DNA from: Circinella umbellata
Taxonomy: Eukaryota > Mucoromycota > Mucoromycetes > Mucorales > Lichtheimiaceae
Reading direction: 5' to 3'
Length of the DNA: 64,000 nt
Assembly (NCBI GenBank): GCA_025093555.1
Contig: JAIWNF010000012.1
Location: forward strand, 682,001 to 746,000
The notes under the pieces were generated by a model. The model ran no database searches, was not told the origin of the DNA, and saw only the letters and a list, made by a program, of their open reading frames with translations. Position 1 is the stretch's first letter. Each line of letters starts with the position of its first letter. Shown in pieces: positions 50,201 to 62,029 of the stretch. A program made the position numbers and the translations under genes.

Positions 50201-50566
50201 CGGTAATTTCATTCCCGTTAACTTTTACACCTCCCAAGTTCACAGAAATCAGGGAATGGAAAAATTGCCTTGATAAAATTTTCACATTCTCGTTTATTTC
50301 ATTTACAGTATCATCAGAGAGGATAAAACACTTGATAAACGAAAACAAAACAAAAAACATGTACTACGTACATTCATTTACAATCAGTAGGAATATTATA
50401 ATTCATATGTTTTACAAATTGCATAATTAAGCATAAAGTTATTATACTAATTACATGAATGAAAAATGTGGTTAATTATACATACACATATATGACTAGA
50501 TATAAAACGTATCTCAACAGCTAATTATAGACATTTCCTACTTTATCTAGCTTTATAAAAAAAATA
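44243..50566. other. Gene desert, left part
   Basis: The first 200 bases are the promoter of the DUF3712 gene. Beyond that I see no protein-like frame on either strand for about 6 kb. Short TA-runs (45275-45287, 46577-46591) and a perfect 12-bp inverted repeat at 47115-47174 are the only notable features, with a possible CAGTG-type relic near 50191-50275. Confidence 0.45.
47115..47174. repeat. Perfect 12-bp inverted repeat (hairpin)
   Basis: CCATGGGAAAAA and TTTTTCCCATGG face each other across a 36-bp T-rich spacer. It could be a small foldback element or chance; no target duplication is evident. Confidence 0.6.
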
Positions 50567-51317
50567 CAGTGAGTATTCGTTAAACCGGTACTCAATATAT
50601 GTGAGGGTTTGTACCGGTTTAGCGAATTACCGGTTTAACGAATTGAAACACAGCTGGTACTAATATGTAGAATATACTGAAAAAGCAACTAAGCTGTATG
50701 GATAAGATAAAAAAATGATATTAGTGTACAGTATTCATCGAATAGGGATAGTTAACCAGAGACAGGATTAATAGTGAATGTACAACAAAGTGTGTTTAAA
50801 ATATGGACCATGGTTAGCGGTTGAATAAATGAGTAAAAATGAACTGTATCAACAACATAATTACATACAGTACTCAGTGGTAATAAACAAGTACGTGACA
50901 AAGTTGAAAAAAAAATACATCCATACCCAGATAAGAAAGAAGAAAAAGCATCTGTGTGAAGTTGGTCAAAAAGAGACACTGTTATCAACAAGGTGTTGAG
51001 AAGGTTTCTTTTGACGGCAAGAATAATTTGTGTATTTTCAATTTCTATGGAAACAAAGTAGCCAGCTGAAAACAAAGCGAAGAGCTTAGATGACGTTAAA
51101 GGAAGGCCTTCAATAATGTAACTTATACAAGATTGATATTATATGATATAAGATAGAATAATACTATTATAAACCCCGTAAATATTTAAGAAAGCTCACC
51201 GGATACCGGTTTAGCGAATCACCGGTATTTTACTAAGTATATAAAAAATATTTAAGAGATACTACCGGTTTAGCGAAATACCGGTTTAACGAGCACCGGT
51301 TTAGCGAATACTCACTG
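50567..51317. mobile_element. Non-autonomous pogo/Tc1-mariner-type element (751 bp) with TA duplication
   Basis: The left end CAGTGAGTATTCGTTAAACC and the reverse complement of the right end, CAGTGAGTATTCGCTAAACC, match over about 26 bp with two mismatches. Both ends are directly flanked by TA (50565-50566 and 51318-51319), the target duplication of Tc1/mariner/pogo transposases; CAGTG termini point to the pogo branch. Inside each end lie repeated ACCGGTTTAGCGAA motifs: about three near the left end, and six or so near the right, including three in the last 55 bp. They look like transposase-binding sites. The interior has no transposase frame, so mobilisation would need a copy elsewhere. Confidence 0.85.
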
Positions 51318-53927
51318 TACTTAGCATTCTAGGCTGTAAGCTTTTCTGTGATATTTCACTATTACATATTGTGTGCAATTGAAAAAACAACTTCCACTGT
51401 AATTGACGTTAGTGTTCAATAACCTTTACACCTTCTTGTTTTTTTGGTTTAAAAAAAGACAGTCTAGTTTCACAATATACATACGGCGATAATTTCTATA
51501 TTATATAGCAAAAAGCTTAGTTCATATAGAAAAAATAAAGATATAAATACAAGTAAAAGTTACATGTATAATAGTTATCTAGCCACCATAAAAACATCTT
51601 CTATCATTTGTAATTATGATATGCGCTACGATTAGTAGAGAAAATATCAAGTTGTTATATACCATACTATAACAGTGATGGTAAGGGCGAAACAAAAGTC
51701 CAAATTTGCTTTGTAGTAGAAATTACAAATCATTACATCTTAGTATCATAGATATTAAAAAAAAAGGGATTGTACGTGTAGTTTAAACGGATGAAAATCA
51801 ATATGTACAGGGACAGAGGCAGTTCCTTTGCTATATTGTTTATTATCTTAAAATGTTTGTAAAAAGACATAAAAAAAACATATTTTTTTTTGTCTACGTA
51901 ACAAGACGTGCTTTTTTAAAGTAACATAGATAAAAACTGTCTATGAGTCCAATGTCTATTTTCAAGAAGACCACTAAAAGCTCATAACTATACAATTACA
52001 TTAACGTTTTTTCTATAATCCTTGTATGTGTATATACATATAAGTGTAAAAGCCATAGTTAAATATCAATATATTAAACTGTCTACTTCTGGTGCCAGTA
52101 GTAAGATGAAAAATTCTTGGACAAGAAGGCAATAAGAATATAAAAAGCCCATACGTAATTAGAAATAGTATATTATAGCTATCGTTATTATATAAATAAT
52201 ATATTGATAGCAATGTTCTATTTTCTTCAACAGCAAGAGCACTTTGTCCATGTAAAAGTATTCCTATAGAAGAACATATTTCAATATCGCTATGCACTTG
52301 TTAAGTCAACCTTATATAAAATCGCTATCACTACCCTTTCTTTTAGTGGTAAAATAAGATCACACCCTTTTTTTTTCTGTTGATTGTTGATACACGAAAT
52401 TCAAACATTGCTAATGTTAAAAATATTCTAACCAGACAATGTCTTTTAAGATGCTAAGGTTTGGCCTTATTTTTGTTTCTATAGTCAACAAATTTTGGTC
52501 TCAGACCAATTTTGCGAGTGATGTATGTTTTTATTGAATTCCTCTCCATTAATAAAGATACGTTTATCTTCCTTTAAATTATTGGATAATTCAGAAAATC
52601 TTTCACTCGTTTGTTGCGTAAGTCGGTTATTCATTGTTGGTATTCGTCATTTTAGGGTTGGATACGGTAAAGTAACTCTGTCAGAAGCTGCTATGATTAC
52701 CATAGATGTCTTTGTTGTTGTCTTGCGATATATTCTTCAACTACTATGCAGGTTGTCGTAGCTAATGAGATTTCTACGCTGTGGATCTTTCTTTTTCATC
52801 CCTTGGTTTTGGTTGATACGTATACTGACTATTTTTGTATTCCGTAGGCTTACGTAAAAAATGCAGTTCTCTCGTCGATAATAGTACCATTCTTATTATT
52901 GTCAGTGATTTTTTTTTCCCATGATAACAATGGAATATAAACATAGAACTTTTGGGAACAAAAAGGAAATACCAATTAAAATAAAACACTTATTACCACA
53001 TATATATCGTCTGTAAAAGAGAATGGCTACATGGGCTACAAAAATGCAAAGTCAGACCACATGGACTACAAAATTAATGGGGTACTTTAGTAACTTGTAT
53101 CCCATCGCGTCTAATTGTTAGCTCACCTTGTCTAATTTTTTGTAGCCTACCTCATCTAATTTTTTTTATATCATCCACTACTAGACTCTTTTTTCTTATT
53201 TTTTCTGTAATAATATTAATATGTTGAGAAAAATTACAATTTCAAGATAAAGCGTATGATACTTGATAATGTATGTCAAATATAAATATTAATGATAATA
53301 TTGAAGTGTTTGTTGTTATGACAAAGAGCCCCGTTATATAAAATTATATAAATCATGTCAAAAGAATAGTATAAAGGTTATAGGTAATAAACGAAATAAT
53401 TATAAATAGTATTTATGTGGAGGTTCTAATATCTAGGAATTTTACGTCTGAATCCACCATGAAAAGTAGGAAGTCTTTATAAAATTATAAAAAGGGAATC
53501 AATTAAAGATTCATTTATAAAAGATACTTAATTAGAGACAACAGATTAAATTAAGTAAAAGTAGAACTGAAAAAATGGGGTTGGTGGTGAAGAAGTGGTG
53601 AGGATTTATATTGATTACCAATGGTAAAAATATTCAATAGCTTTTGTGGAAAAGCGCAAAAGCAAAGTACAATCAAATTATGACAGAATATATGCTAATA
53701 AAAGAAAACAACAATAGTATTGCGTATAATAATAATAGTAAACACTCATACTACTGATACGTAGTGTTATTGTGTGTGAAGAGAAGAAATAAAGGAGCAT
53801 CTTTAGGTACTGTATAATAAGATAAAAATGCAAATACTGTACATTGGAAGTAAATAAAATTCAGAAGAGGAAGGAAGAGGGGATAGAGATAAAGAAGAGG
53901 TATAGACTATAGTGATCATCGCACTAT
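51318..53927. other. Gene desert, right part
   Basis: No protein-like frames. A degenerate 22-25 bp repeat array at about 53026-53175 and a short TTGGTCTCAGACCAA palindrome near 52495-52510 are the only structures I can point to. Confidence 0.45.
53026..53175. repeat. Degenerate tandem repeat array (22-25 bp units)
   Basis: On the minus strand the units start ATTAGATGAGGTAGGCTACA, ATTAGACAAGGTGAGCTAAC and ATTAGACGCGATGGGATACA. They are followed by two related GTAGTCCATGTGG / GTAGCCCATGTAGCC units. Spacing is about 22-25 bp. Possibly the remnant of a minisatellite or element interior. Confidence 0.5.
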
Positions 53928-54925
53928 TTAAACACCATAGTTTTCTTCTACAGGATTCGGATAGACGTGTAAATCATATTCATGGCTGCTCATCAAAATG
54001 TTGAATGCATCCTTATATAATGGAATGCTTAAATCTTCCTGGATTAAAAGAATGCTGAACTCCGGTACAAGGATGGTCTGAATAAATGTTACATAATTCA
54101 TCCAACGGGTGTGCATCGCTTCTTGTAATTCTTGATTTATGAAGCAACTCATGTTGTAAAACACTTACTATGATCGCTTTCCCTCGTACGCCATGATATC
54201 CGCTCTATAATATGAGACAGGTGGTATACTAATCGTATATTTATATCCCTAAATCAGAAAAGAAAACAAACAGTTAATAATATAATTACCGTATAAAACT
54301 CCACACGAGACATTCTTGCAAATAAAGATCTTTTTATGACTCTTTGATTTTCTTGCACAAATTCTTCTTCATGCACACGAAACGAACTATCCAATAAGCC
54401 TTTGACAATTTTAATCAATGTGTCGAGATGTGATAGGATTCGGCCAGGAAGTAACTTAAAATTTATCTCGGTAGGATAACCTTTTTCGATATTTTTTTGT
54501 TTATATATGAGTTGAATCTTATGGAAACGACAAAATTTTAGTTGTTCTTCAAAATCCACTTTTCGTTCAAGGGTTCTTTCACGAAGTGTTCGACGAGAAG
54601 TAGAACCTTGTTTAATTTTTTTTGCTTTCTATTTTTTTGATGGGTTTCTCTAAATTGCTCGTTCTTTAGAATGTATTAATCATACATCTTTTTAATAAGG
54701 TTCGGTATAAAGTCACCAAGTGATGTTCCACAATATGGACATGCATTTAGAGCTATTGATATTTGGAGCAAATCATTATAAATTAGAGATTTTTTTAAAA
54801 TAATTATTTTTTTTGTTATTTGCCTACTCTAATATTAATTATAATATAATGTACCTTCTGGTTCTAGCTTAATAACATCGGCTACTGCAAGTAATTCATT
54901 TAATTCTTGTAATTTATCTTTTTTT
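53928..54925 (-). pseudogene. RTC4-domain protein relic (disrupted)
   Basis: Minus-strand pieces reproduce the order of the RTC4-like domain (restriction of telomere capping protein 4 C terminus). They are KLQELNELLAVADVIKLEPE, ACPYCGTSLGDF (54.75 kb), then FCRFHK, KGYPTEINFKLLPGRI and VEFYT (54254-54560), SGYHGVRGKAII (54.19 kb), and finally FIQTILVPEFSILLIQEDL and HVYPNP (53928-54120). Some junctions look like intact introns (54296 donor, TTATAG acceptor near 54216; GTACAT...AATAG upstream). Others need single-base frameshifts: in an A8 run near 54625, around 54140, and a stop after KKMYD. Either the gene is decaying or the assembly has homopolymer errors. It lies directly behind the OTU relic on the same strand. 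Confidence 0.6.
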
Positions 54926-54927
54926 AT

Positions 54928-56150
54928 TTATGGTTTCCGACCACCACCTTCTACTGTAATCGGAATTTGTCCAGTTCCATTGGAGGTGTTTTGAACTATA
55001 GGATACTTTTTTCTATGGATATACTTCCATGCATTCTTGTAACGTTTTGGTTCCCTACCGCGAAATTCCCAGATAGTCAATGATTTGGACGAAACAGGAG
55101 GCCAAGTCATTCTTGGAACTCTTTTTGTTTTGATGGTTTGAAAGTGGTTTCTATGAACGAAATATATTATTTCGGGTAGTGGCTGTCGAGCAGGTATGTC
55201 ATATGGTAGGTATAATCCTGATTCATGGATTGAATCAGAAGAACTGGCTAGAGGTAAATTGAAAGTATCCGCTGCAATTTGTATATCAAAAGCTAGATCA
55301 AACCAGTGTTCCTTTTCCCGCAAGCAGAACGAGTTGGTAATTGTGGTGCAATACCATATGCCATTCTTTGAAGTAGTGCGTCATATAAAACACGATGTCC
55401 GCTACAAATAGACTCAATGCATATATATCGATTATCTTTGACATATGAACACATTTTCTCTTCAACATCTGAGTACTTTTCGTGTTCTTTATATACAACA
55501 TACGCCAAAGTCCTAAAGCCACACCAACCATCATCCACAATTTTTGATTTCTTCTATTGTGTTCTCTGCTGGGATGTCTGGATATATAATTCTATACAAA
55601 TTTGAAATATAGTTACGTATATCGTATATATCATTAGTTAATTGTCAATAGGTATATATATATATCTTGAGTGGTTATTTACGTACTTTTTTTCCTTGTT
55701 TTCTTTAGATAGATCGTCATCCGCATTTTTTTCATTGTTTTTGAATCGTTTGTTACGATGGGGAACCAAAGGCTCGTTTAAGGGGGATCATCTCTTCTTT
55801 TTTTGTCTTTCACTTTCTGTTTTTCTTTTGCCTCTTTTTCTGACTTTTCCCAACTTGATGAATTTCTCGAACCAATCGCTTTTTTTTGGTGGAGGTCCTT
55901 TGGTTTTTACTGACTTGGGTAAAAGCAAGGTTTTCAATAGGAACAGGTGAAAATTTCTTCAAGGCAGAATCAATGGCTCCAATTAAGTCTTGACATTGTT
56001 GATTATTTTGACATGAGATGTACGCTGAAGTGATTTTTTTTCCTTTATTTCTTGATACATGTTAAGAGTCTGCAAATCATCATCAGTTTCAATTTCGACC
56101 TTAACTTCGGTAGCGGGTTTTACTATGCGACTCCTTTGAAGTGTTGTCTA
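54928..56150 (-). pseudogene. OTU-type cysteine peptidase relic, probably transposon-associated
   Basis: The minus strand carries KIVDDGWCGFRTLAY (about 55500-55545), the DGxCxFR nucleophile loop of OTU cysteine proteases. After a frameshift near 55325 comes EHWFDLAFDIQIAADTFNLP, then GLYLPYDIPARQPLPEIIYF and VHRNHFQTIKTK with the catalytic-type His (NHF). Upstream, beyond stops and a frameshift, the 55.85-56.1 kb part reads LIGAIDSALKKFSPVPIENL and a basic QKKRQKKNRK segment. That resembles the linker between FAR1/MULE sequences and OTU domains in transposon-derived proteins of plants and early fungi. The frame ends at VEGGGRKP at 54928, directly before the RTC4 relic. Several stops and frameshifts argue for a pseudogene. 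Confidence 0.55.
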
Positions 56151-58090
56151 TTTATAATATATTAATAAAATCATACATAAAATCAGATTACATTATTTAA
56201 TCTATTTTCTATTTTTTTTACAGCCATACATAAATATCAAATACGTATGCTAGTATTTGTGAGAAAAATAATTATACAGTAAATGTTTTTTTTTGTGCTT
56301 TACTGATTTAATTTTATTTGAAAAACGTAATAAACATACTGGAAAAATAAAAAATCTATAATGTGATTATATGTTAGTCGGATAATTTGACATTATTATT
56401 ATGCATAAAGAAAAAAGCTGTGCATGAGTTGACAAAATTATTGATTACTATTTTTGTACTAATTATACCATTCTTGGTTTATGAGGGAGATGAAGAGACC
56501 CTTTGTATTACAAATTTCCAAAACGTAGTTTTATTAACAGATCGGATCTTAAAAAGGAAAAAAAGAAGTTGCGCCTGCAAGAGAAAAAGTAAAAGCCCAA
56601 TGATTATGAAGACCATTCCTTGGCATATTTAAACCGTCATGATAGAGTTTAACAACGAAATACGTAATAGAATACAAAAGACATGATAAACATTTCCAAA
56701 ACAGTGAAGAGAAACTTCCATTTTTACTCGTTATTATTTATTTTTATTTTAAACTTTTTAATTGTGACACAATAGTAACTGTTTTTTTTTTCTATAAAAA
56801 CAAAAAACGCCAGCCGAGCCAAAGTATATTATTAAAAGAATGAAAATGGCGTCGGATAAAAGGGACAGTATATTATGATTAAGAAAAAAAAATAGTATGT
56901 ATTTACCCTCTTATTCAACTCTATATTTATCAAAAGAAAGATCGTCATTATTAGCAATTATGATTTGTTTATGTACCAAATTGATCATTACCGTACAGCA
57001 CACCCAAGTATGTAAGGAAAAAAAAAGCCCCTCACTAGATATTTGTCTGAAGAACACCTTTTTTTTCTTCTGAAAGCTTTAAGTGATCATGGTGATACAT
57101 ATCCTGAATAGGAATTATATAGTTACCATCATAAAACTTTCATTGTTTTTTTTTTAAAGAAAAAGAAAAATAAAGAAATGTAATGGAATAGCTTCTAATT
57201 ATAAATAAATTATATAATAATGATATCCGAACATTTTTTGATTAACTTTTAACCCTTGTAATTATTCTCTTTGTTTTTTGCTTTGTTATGTTAATAATGC
57301 ACGTAAACAAACCAATTCAATTATGAATCATTATTCTGTCGGAACGAGATGGGGCTCCGTCAAAATTAACCTTTTTACACTGCCTGGTCATTTTTTAATG
57401 CAACGATCCCCACTGCTGAGCGCTGTGTACTACCATCAAATCAGGTCCTTTGGTACTACTAATAACTTAGTACCGCTGCTATGTTTTTTGAAGAAAAAAC
57501 TTAATACTCATTGAAGGAAAAAAAAAAGCAATTGAAGCAAATTATGAATACTGTTGCTAAGTAATGCGAATAGATTATGGTGTACAGTAACTTGTCAATG
57601 ATTTGTATCATCTCTTGTACGCCAAACCATTAAATATACAATAATAAAAAGAGCTTAAATTATTCATAACAAATGATCATAAGAGGAAGTAAAAAAAAAA
57701 AAACTATTGATAGTTTTGCTTCGCCATGTCGTTGTTCCCGAATTGGGATATCCAATTCTATAAAAACATGCATCAATCTCCTAAGACACATACAGCAAAA
57801 AAAGTTGGTCCTGCATCACGAATGTTTTTTTTACAGAAGGAAATAGTATATAAATAGTATATAAATACTATAATGTCCATTTTTTTTTGGAAAAAAAAAA
57901 TTATTCAACGATCTCAAACAAGTTTAAAAAACCAGGAACTTCTTTTTCCTCTTTCAGATTTATCTTCTTTTTTTGTTTTCTTTTATACATATTCACTATC
58001 ACTGCTTGACATTTCTTTTTTTTTTTAAAAAAAAGTACCATATCATTATCTACGTAATATTTAATACATAATAACAATAATAATAATAAT
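56151..58090. other. Intergenic region with no supported gene
   Basis: AT-rich. Frames at 56387-56632 and 57278-57514 have no recognisable motif. The last 200 bases are the promoter and leader of the GDSL esterase. Possible further decay products of the OTU locus could not be recognised. Confidence 0.45.
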
Positions 58091-60066
58091 ATGCAACAAT
58101 ACAATTATTTGATTTTATCAATTATAATCAACATTTCCATTTTGATATGTTGTGTACAATCAGCACCTGTATTGGACTCATTAGTTAGACGTGCTCCACC
58201 TTCTTCATGTTCAAATCAATTTGATACTGTGTAAGATTTTTTATTATTATAATATAAACTTTTGAAAAGCTCAAATAATGATGATAATGATGATAACGAT
58301 AATAATTGATATTTATTACTATATGAACACAACAAATTAGTTTTGTCTTTGGTGATTCATACACTGCAGTGCATGGAGAAAAAGGAAACGACAAAACATG
58401 GAGTCTTTTTGAATCTTCCGATTCAGTTACCAATAATCCAATTATACGTGATGGGGTAAGCAACATGTATTCCATTTTTCAGTTCTTCTCTCTTTGTGTG
58501 TGTGTATATATTTGTATGAGAGGAGGAATTGGTATAGCAAAGAAATCGTAGTGATGTATGTTACAATGGATAGATATGTGAGGGGAAGAGAAAAAAAATA
58601 ACGTAGGTTGTCATAGTATTATGAAAAGATTAAGGGGTTGGTAGGGGTAGAGCAAGAAGAACAGAGAAAAAAGGAGGCCGTTGTGGAAAATTGCCATCAT
58701 GGCTGATAAATCCATTTGTTTTTTGTTCTTATAAATATATTTTTATTGTTGCTATTGTTGTTTTTATTTTGTTTACTAATATCAAACTATTTGTTTAGAC
58801 GACATCTGGAGGTGCCAATTGGAACGAGTATCTTACCAGTTGTTATGAAGGTCGACCACAAGATTGTCCTGCCCACTTATTTAATCTGGCGTATAATGGT
58901 GCCACTGTTGATCAATCATTAGTTGCATCCTGGGAGCCCTCGATAGCAGATTTTGTAACTCAAACAAAGCAATGGCAAAATAATATCAAGCCTCAAGTTC
59001 AATATACTAGAGCATTGACAGCTATTTGGTTTGGGTAAAGTATATAAAATACGTATGATATACGCGTATATAAACTATATTTCTTTCTCTCTCTCCCTTC
59101 TGGATGCTAAAATTATAACTATAATTATAATTGGGCTTTTCTTTTTACTTTTCATATAGTATCAATGATGTTGGAAGATCGTTAAATACAAGCAATGTAA
59201 GGAAGTTTATTTTTTTTAGTGCGATGATACATACTAGACAACTTTTACTTATTTTTTTTTTTCCCTTTTGTCGCTATCTTTTTCCATAGGCAGAAATTCC
59301 GGATTTATTTACCAAAAATCTAGACCAATATTTTACTCAACTGGTAAAAAAAAAAAAAAAAAACTATAAATCAAGAATGATCCTTAAAAAAACGTCAAAA
59401 TCGAAGTTTATACTTATCAATGGAATTTACAACTGTAAAATATATATAGAACTTCTTATACAATGGCGGTTTAAAAACATTCATGATTATCAATGTTCCA
59501 CCTTTTGAACGTTCACCTAAATTCTCACCACAAGCTCAAACACTTGGTTCAAGAATTACACAATACAATGAAATGATTGATAATTATATCACAGCTTTTA
59601 AAACGAAGCATCAAGATGTAACTTTTATTAAGATTGATGCCCATGAACGTTTTACGTATTATTTAGATAATGCTAATCAATTTGGTATTCAAGATACAAC
59701 TCATTATTGTGAAAAAGATCAAACAGATTGCCTTCCATTAGAAAAGTAAATATTTTATTTTTTTCCGTTACAAAGAAACTAAGAGGCGGGGGGTCAAAAA
59801 ATCGGGCTGAGTAGAAAAAAGAGGGGGTGAAAAGAAAGAGACCATGGCCCATTAATTTTTCCAATTTTTTTTTTTTTTTTACAACAGATATTTTTATGAA
59901 GGTAAAGAAAGAAAGAAAGGAAGCAAAAAAAAAAGCTTGATAAGTTACTTACTTTGTTTATTTTTAATTATTAATTATAGATGAGCTTCATCCTACATAT
60001 CCTATTCATAAAGCCTTTGCTGATGATATCACAAACGCTTTAAATAATCAACAATATTGTATATAG
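58091..60066 (+). CDS. Secreted GDSL/SGNH acyl-hydrolase (325 aa)
   Basis: Eight exons: 58091-58230, 58341-58455, 58799-59034, 59160-59196, 59290-59343, 59450-59745, 59888-59901 (14 nt) and 59981-60066. Residues 1-25 are a signal peptide (YLILSIIINISILICCVQSA). A dibasic RR at 34-35 could be a Kex2 site. The SGNH blocks are in order: FVFGDSYT with nucleophile S53, block II around NLAYNGAT (Gly), block III FGINDVG (N166) and block V DELHP with D298 and H301. This layout is that of fungal carbohydrate esterase CE16 / GDSL lipases, which remove acetyl or acyl groups from plant-wall sugars or lipids. Cysteines in the 95-110 region and near the end may form disulfides. Substrate not predictable. 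Confidence 0.93.
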
Positions 60067-60263
60067 TAACAAATATTATGTTGAGCCGATTATATATATA
60101 TATATATATATCTATACCCTTTATCTCGGCTCCGAGTTCAATTTATAATTTTCTTTTTTGGTTTTCAAGTATTTTTCTTATTAGCTGTAGATAAAACGTT
60201 TTGAACTTATCAGCAAAAAGTTAAAAACTTTTAATTGTGGTGTGTTTTGTATATGTACATTTA

Positions 60264-60286
60264 TGTGTGTGTGTGTGTGTGTGTGT
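60264..60286. repeat. (TG)n microsatellite
   Basis: Eleven or so uninterrupted TG dinucleotides. Confidence 0.9.
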
Positions 60287-60909
60287 TTAATTTTATTAGA
60301 CCCAGGATGGGAGATGGGGGAGCGTAATAATAAAAAAACGCTGCGTGTGTCACACAAAACATGCATTGGGTGTTATGATCCAGACTGAAAAAGTGAGAGC
60401 CGCCGTGTAGTGGGCGCATGTGTGAGATTAAAAATAATTAGGGAATTCCGTACGCTCTCATACACACAAGCGCAACCCCTCTTTCGTACGTACACACAAA
60501 CACAATTCGGTGAGAGCGACTTATTTCACATACACACATATAGTACACTCCCCCCCCCTCCTTTGCACTTTCTCACTCACTCAATAAATTTAACTGAATT
60601 ATTTGCTTGTTACTTGTTGCTGTTATAACAAAATAAGAGAACAAAAATCAACAACACAACAACAAAAAGTTGTGATTATTTTTATTGTTATTTTTATTCC
60701 CGCTTGAGGCTTTTAGCCGAGGATATTTCGCCATATTTGCAATAAATAATAACAATTTATTTTTTACATGAGGAGAGCGTTAACATAATAAAAAAAAAAA
60801 AGCGCACACACAAAAACAAAAAAAAAAAATACATATGTAGTCAGCAGGGTGGTATTCACTCTTTTTAATATCATATCAAGCGCCTACACACACACAGGAG
60901 CGCACTCCC

Positions 60910-60949
<40 letters not shown>
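60910..60949. repeat. Compound (TA)n(GA)n microsatellite
   Basis: A TA run of about ten units is directly followed by a GA run of about nine units. Confidence 0.9.
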
Positions 60950-61441
60950 CATATTCGCACTTGACCCAACAAGTTTTTTTTTTGCCCACCCCCTTATTAT
61001 ATTAGTTTTTTCTGCTGAGTATAGAGAGAGAAAATCTTTCATAATAAAAAGGCAGGTAATCCCCCCCCCAAACTGTAATATATTACCATTTAGTGCACAT
61101 ACAATATCACAGACCGGACAGAGGTACACAACCCTTACTTTTTTTTTTTTTTTTTTTTACTCTTCCAGCCTTTAGCTCACGCCTTTTTTTTTTTTTTCTT
61201 TCTTTCTTTTCTTTCTTACTTTTCACTTTTTATTTTTCAATACTAGTAAGTTTATATTTTTTCAGCTCTCTTATAAAAGATTAAGCGCGTAATAATAATA
61301 ATAAAAAAAAAGGAGAGATTTTGTTATTGAAACATATATAATTCATCAATATCTTTATTAAAAAAAAACGCGCTCTCTTTTTGTTATTGTATTAAATTGA
61401 TATATTACTCTTACGCGTTACAAAAAAAAAAGAATTCAAAC

Positions 61442-62029
61442 ATGCCAAAAGAATCAAAAGCAAGTAATAAAGGTGCCAAAGGTGCCGATACTAAGCGAGG
61501 TAAAAGAGGAAAAAAAGATCCAAATGCACCAAAGCGCGGCTTGTCAGCATATATGTTCTTTTCACAAGCACAACGAACTACCGTTCAACAAGAGAATCCA
61601 GATGCTGCATTTGGTATGTTCATAAGTCTCGTTGCCATGGCAAAATGATAATTATTATATGTTCAAATCATCAAACGAGTATTAATAATAACAATCATTA
61701 TAGGTCAAATTGGAAAATTACTTGGTGAAAAATGGAAGAGTATGAGCGAAGATGACAAGCAGGTAAGATATAATAATTGAATTCTTGATAGATGATGAAG
61801 AGGGGGTATACCATTATCTTTTATAAATAAAACTTAATACTTGTTATTATTATTATTATAGCCCTATAAAGATAAGGCAGAAGCGGATAAGAAGCGTTAT
61901 GAAGCTGAAAAGGCAAAATTTGTAAGTAAAAAAGGAATGTTTTTTTTTTGTTACTTGTTTGAAATATCATATCAGTAGATCATACCACTCACTCACTCCA
62001 TTTTTTTTTAAAAGTTGAATGGAGAATAA
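61442..62029 (+). CDS. NHP6: NHP6-type HMG-box chromatin protein (101 aa)
   Basis: Four exons: 61442-61613, 61704-61762, 61862-61921 and 62015-62029. The basic N-terminal tail ([20 protein letters not shown]) is followed by one HMG box, residues about 28-97. It has the family residues [24 protein letters not shown] and [14 protein letters not shown]. The last exon adds only LNGE and the stop. Length and layout match yeast Nhp6A (93 aa). Nhp6 bends DNA without sequence specificity and assists FACT, RSC and RNA polymerase III transcription in the nucleus. The last acceptor (TTAAAAG) is less certain than the others; skipping it changes only the final four residues. Confidence 0.92.

Larger units (their letters stand above)
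60067..61441. other. Intergenic: microsatellite-rich promoter of the NHP6 gene
   Basis: About 1.4 kb with (TG)n, (CA)-rich, (TA)n(GA)n and long T runs but no protein-like frame. T-rich tracts near 61140-61210 precede the NHP6 start, as is common in strongly expressed fungal chromatin genes. Confidence 0.55.

Noticed and set aside
50061..50360. 99-aa minus frame
   Set aside because: It spans the CAGTG-type relic and AT-rich flanks; no protein similarity was recognised.
50752..51075. 107-aa minus frame inside the 751-bp element
   Set aside because: It shows none of the DDE/D or helix-turn-helix features of a pogo transposase; most likely spurious.
57278..57514. 78-aa + frame upstream of the GDSL gene
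   Set aside because: It has no motif, no signal peptide and no exon partners.
60410..60628. 72-aa + frame in the NHP6 upstream region
   Set aside because: Built from CA/CT-rich simple sequence; no evidence of coding.
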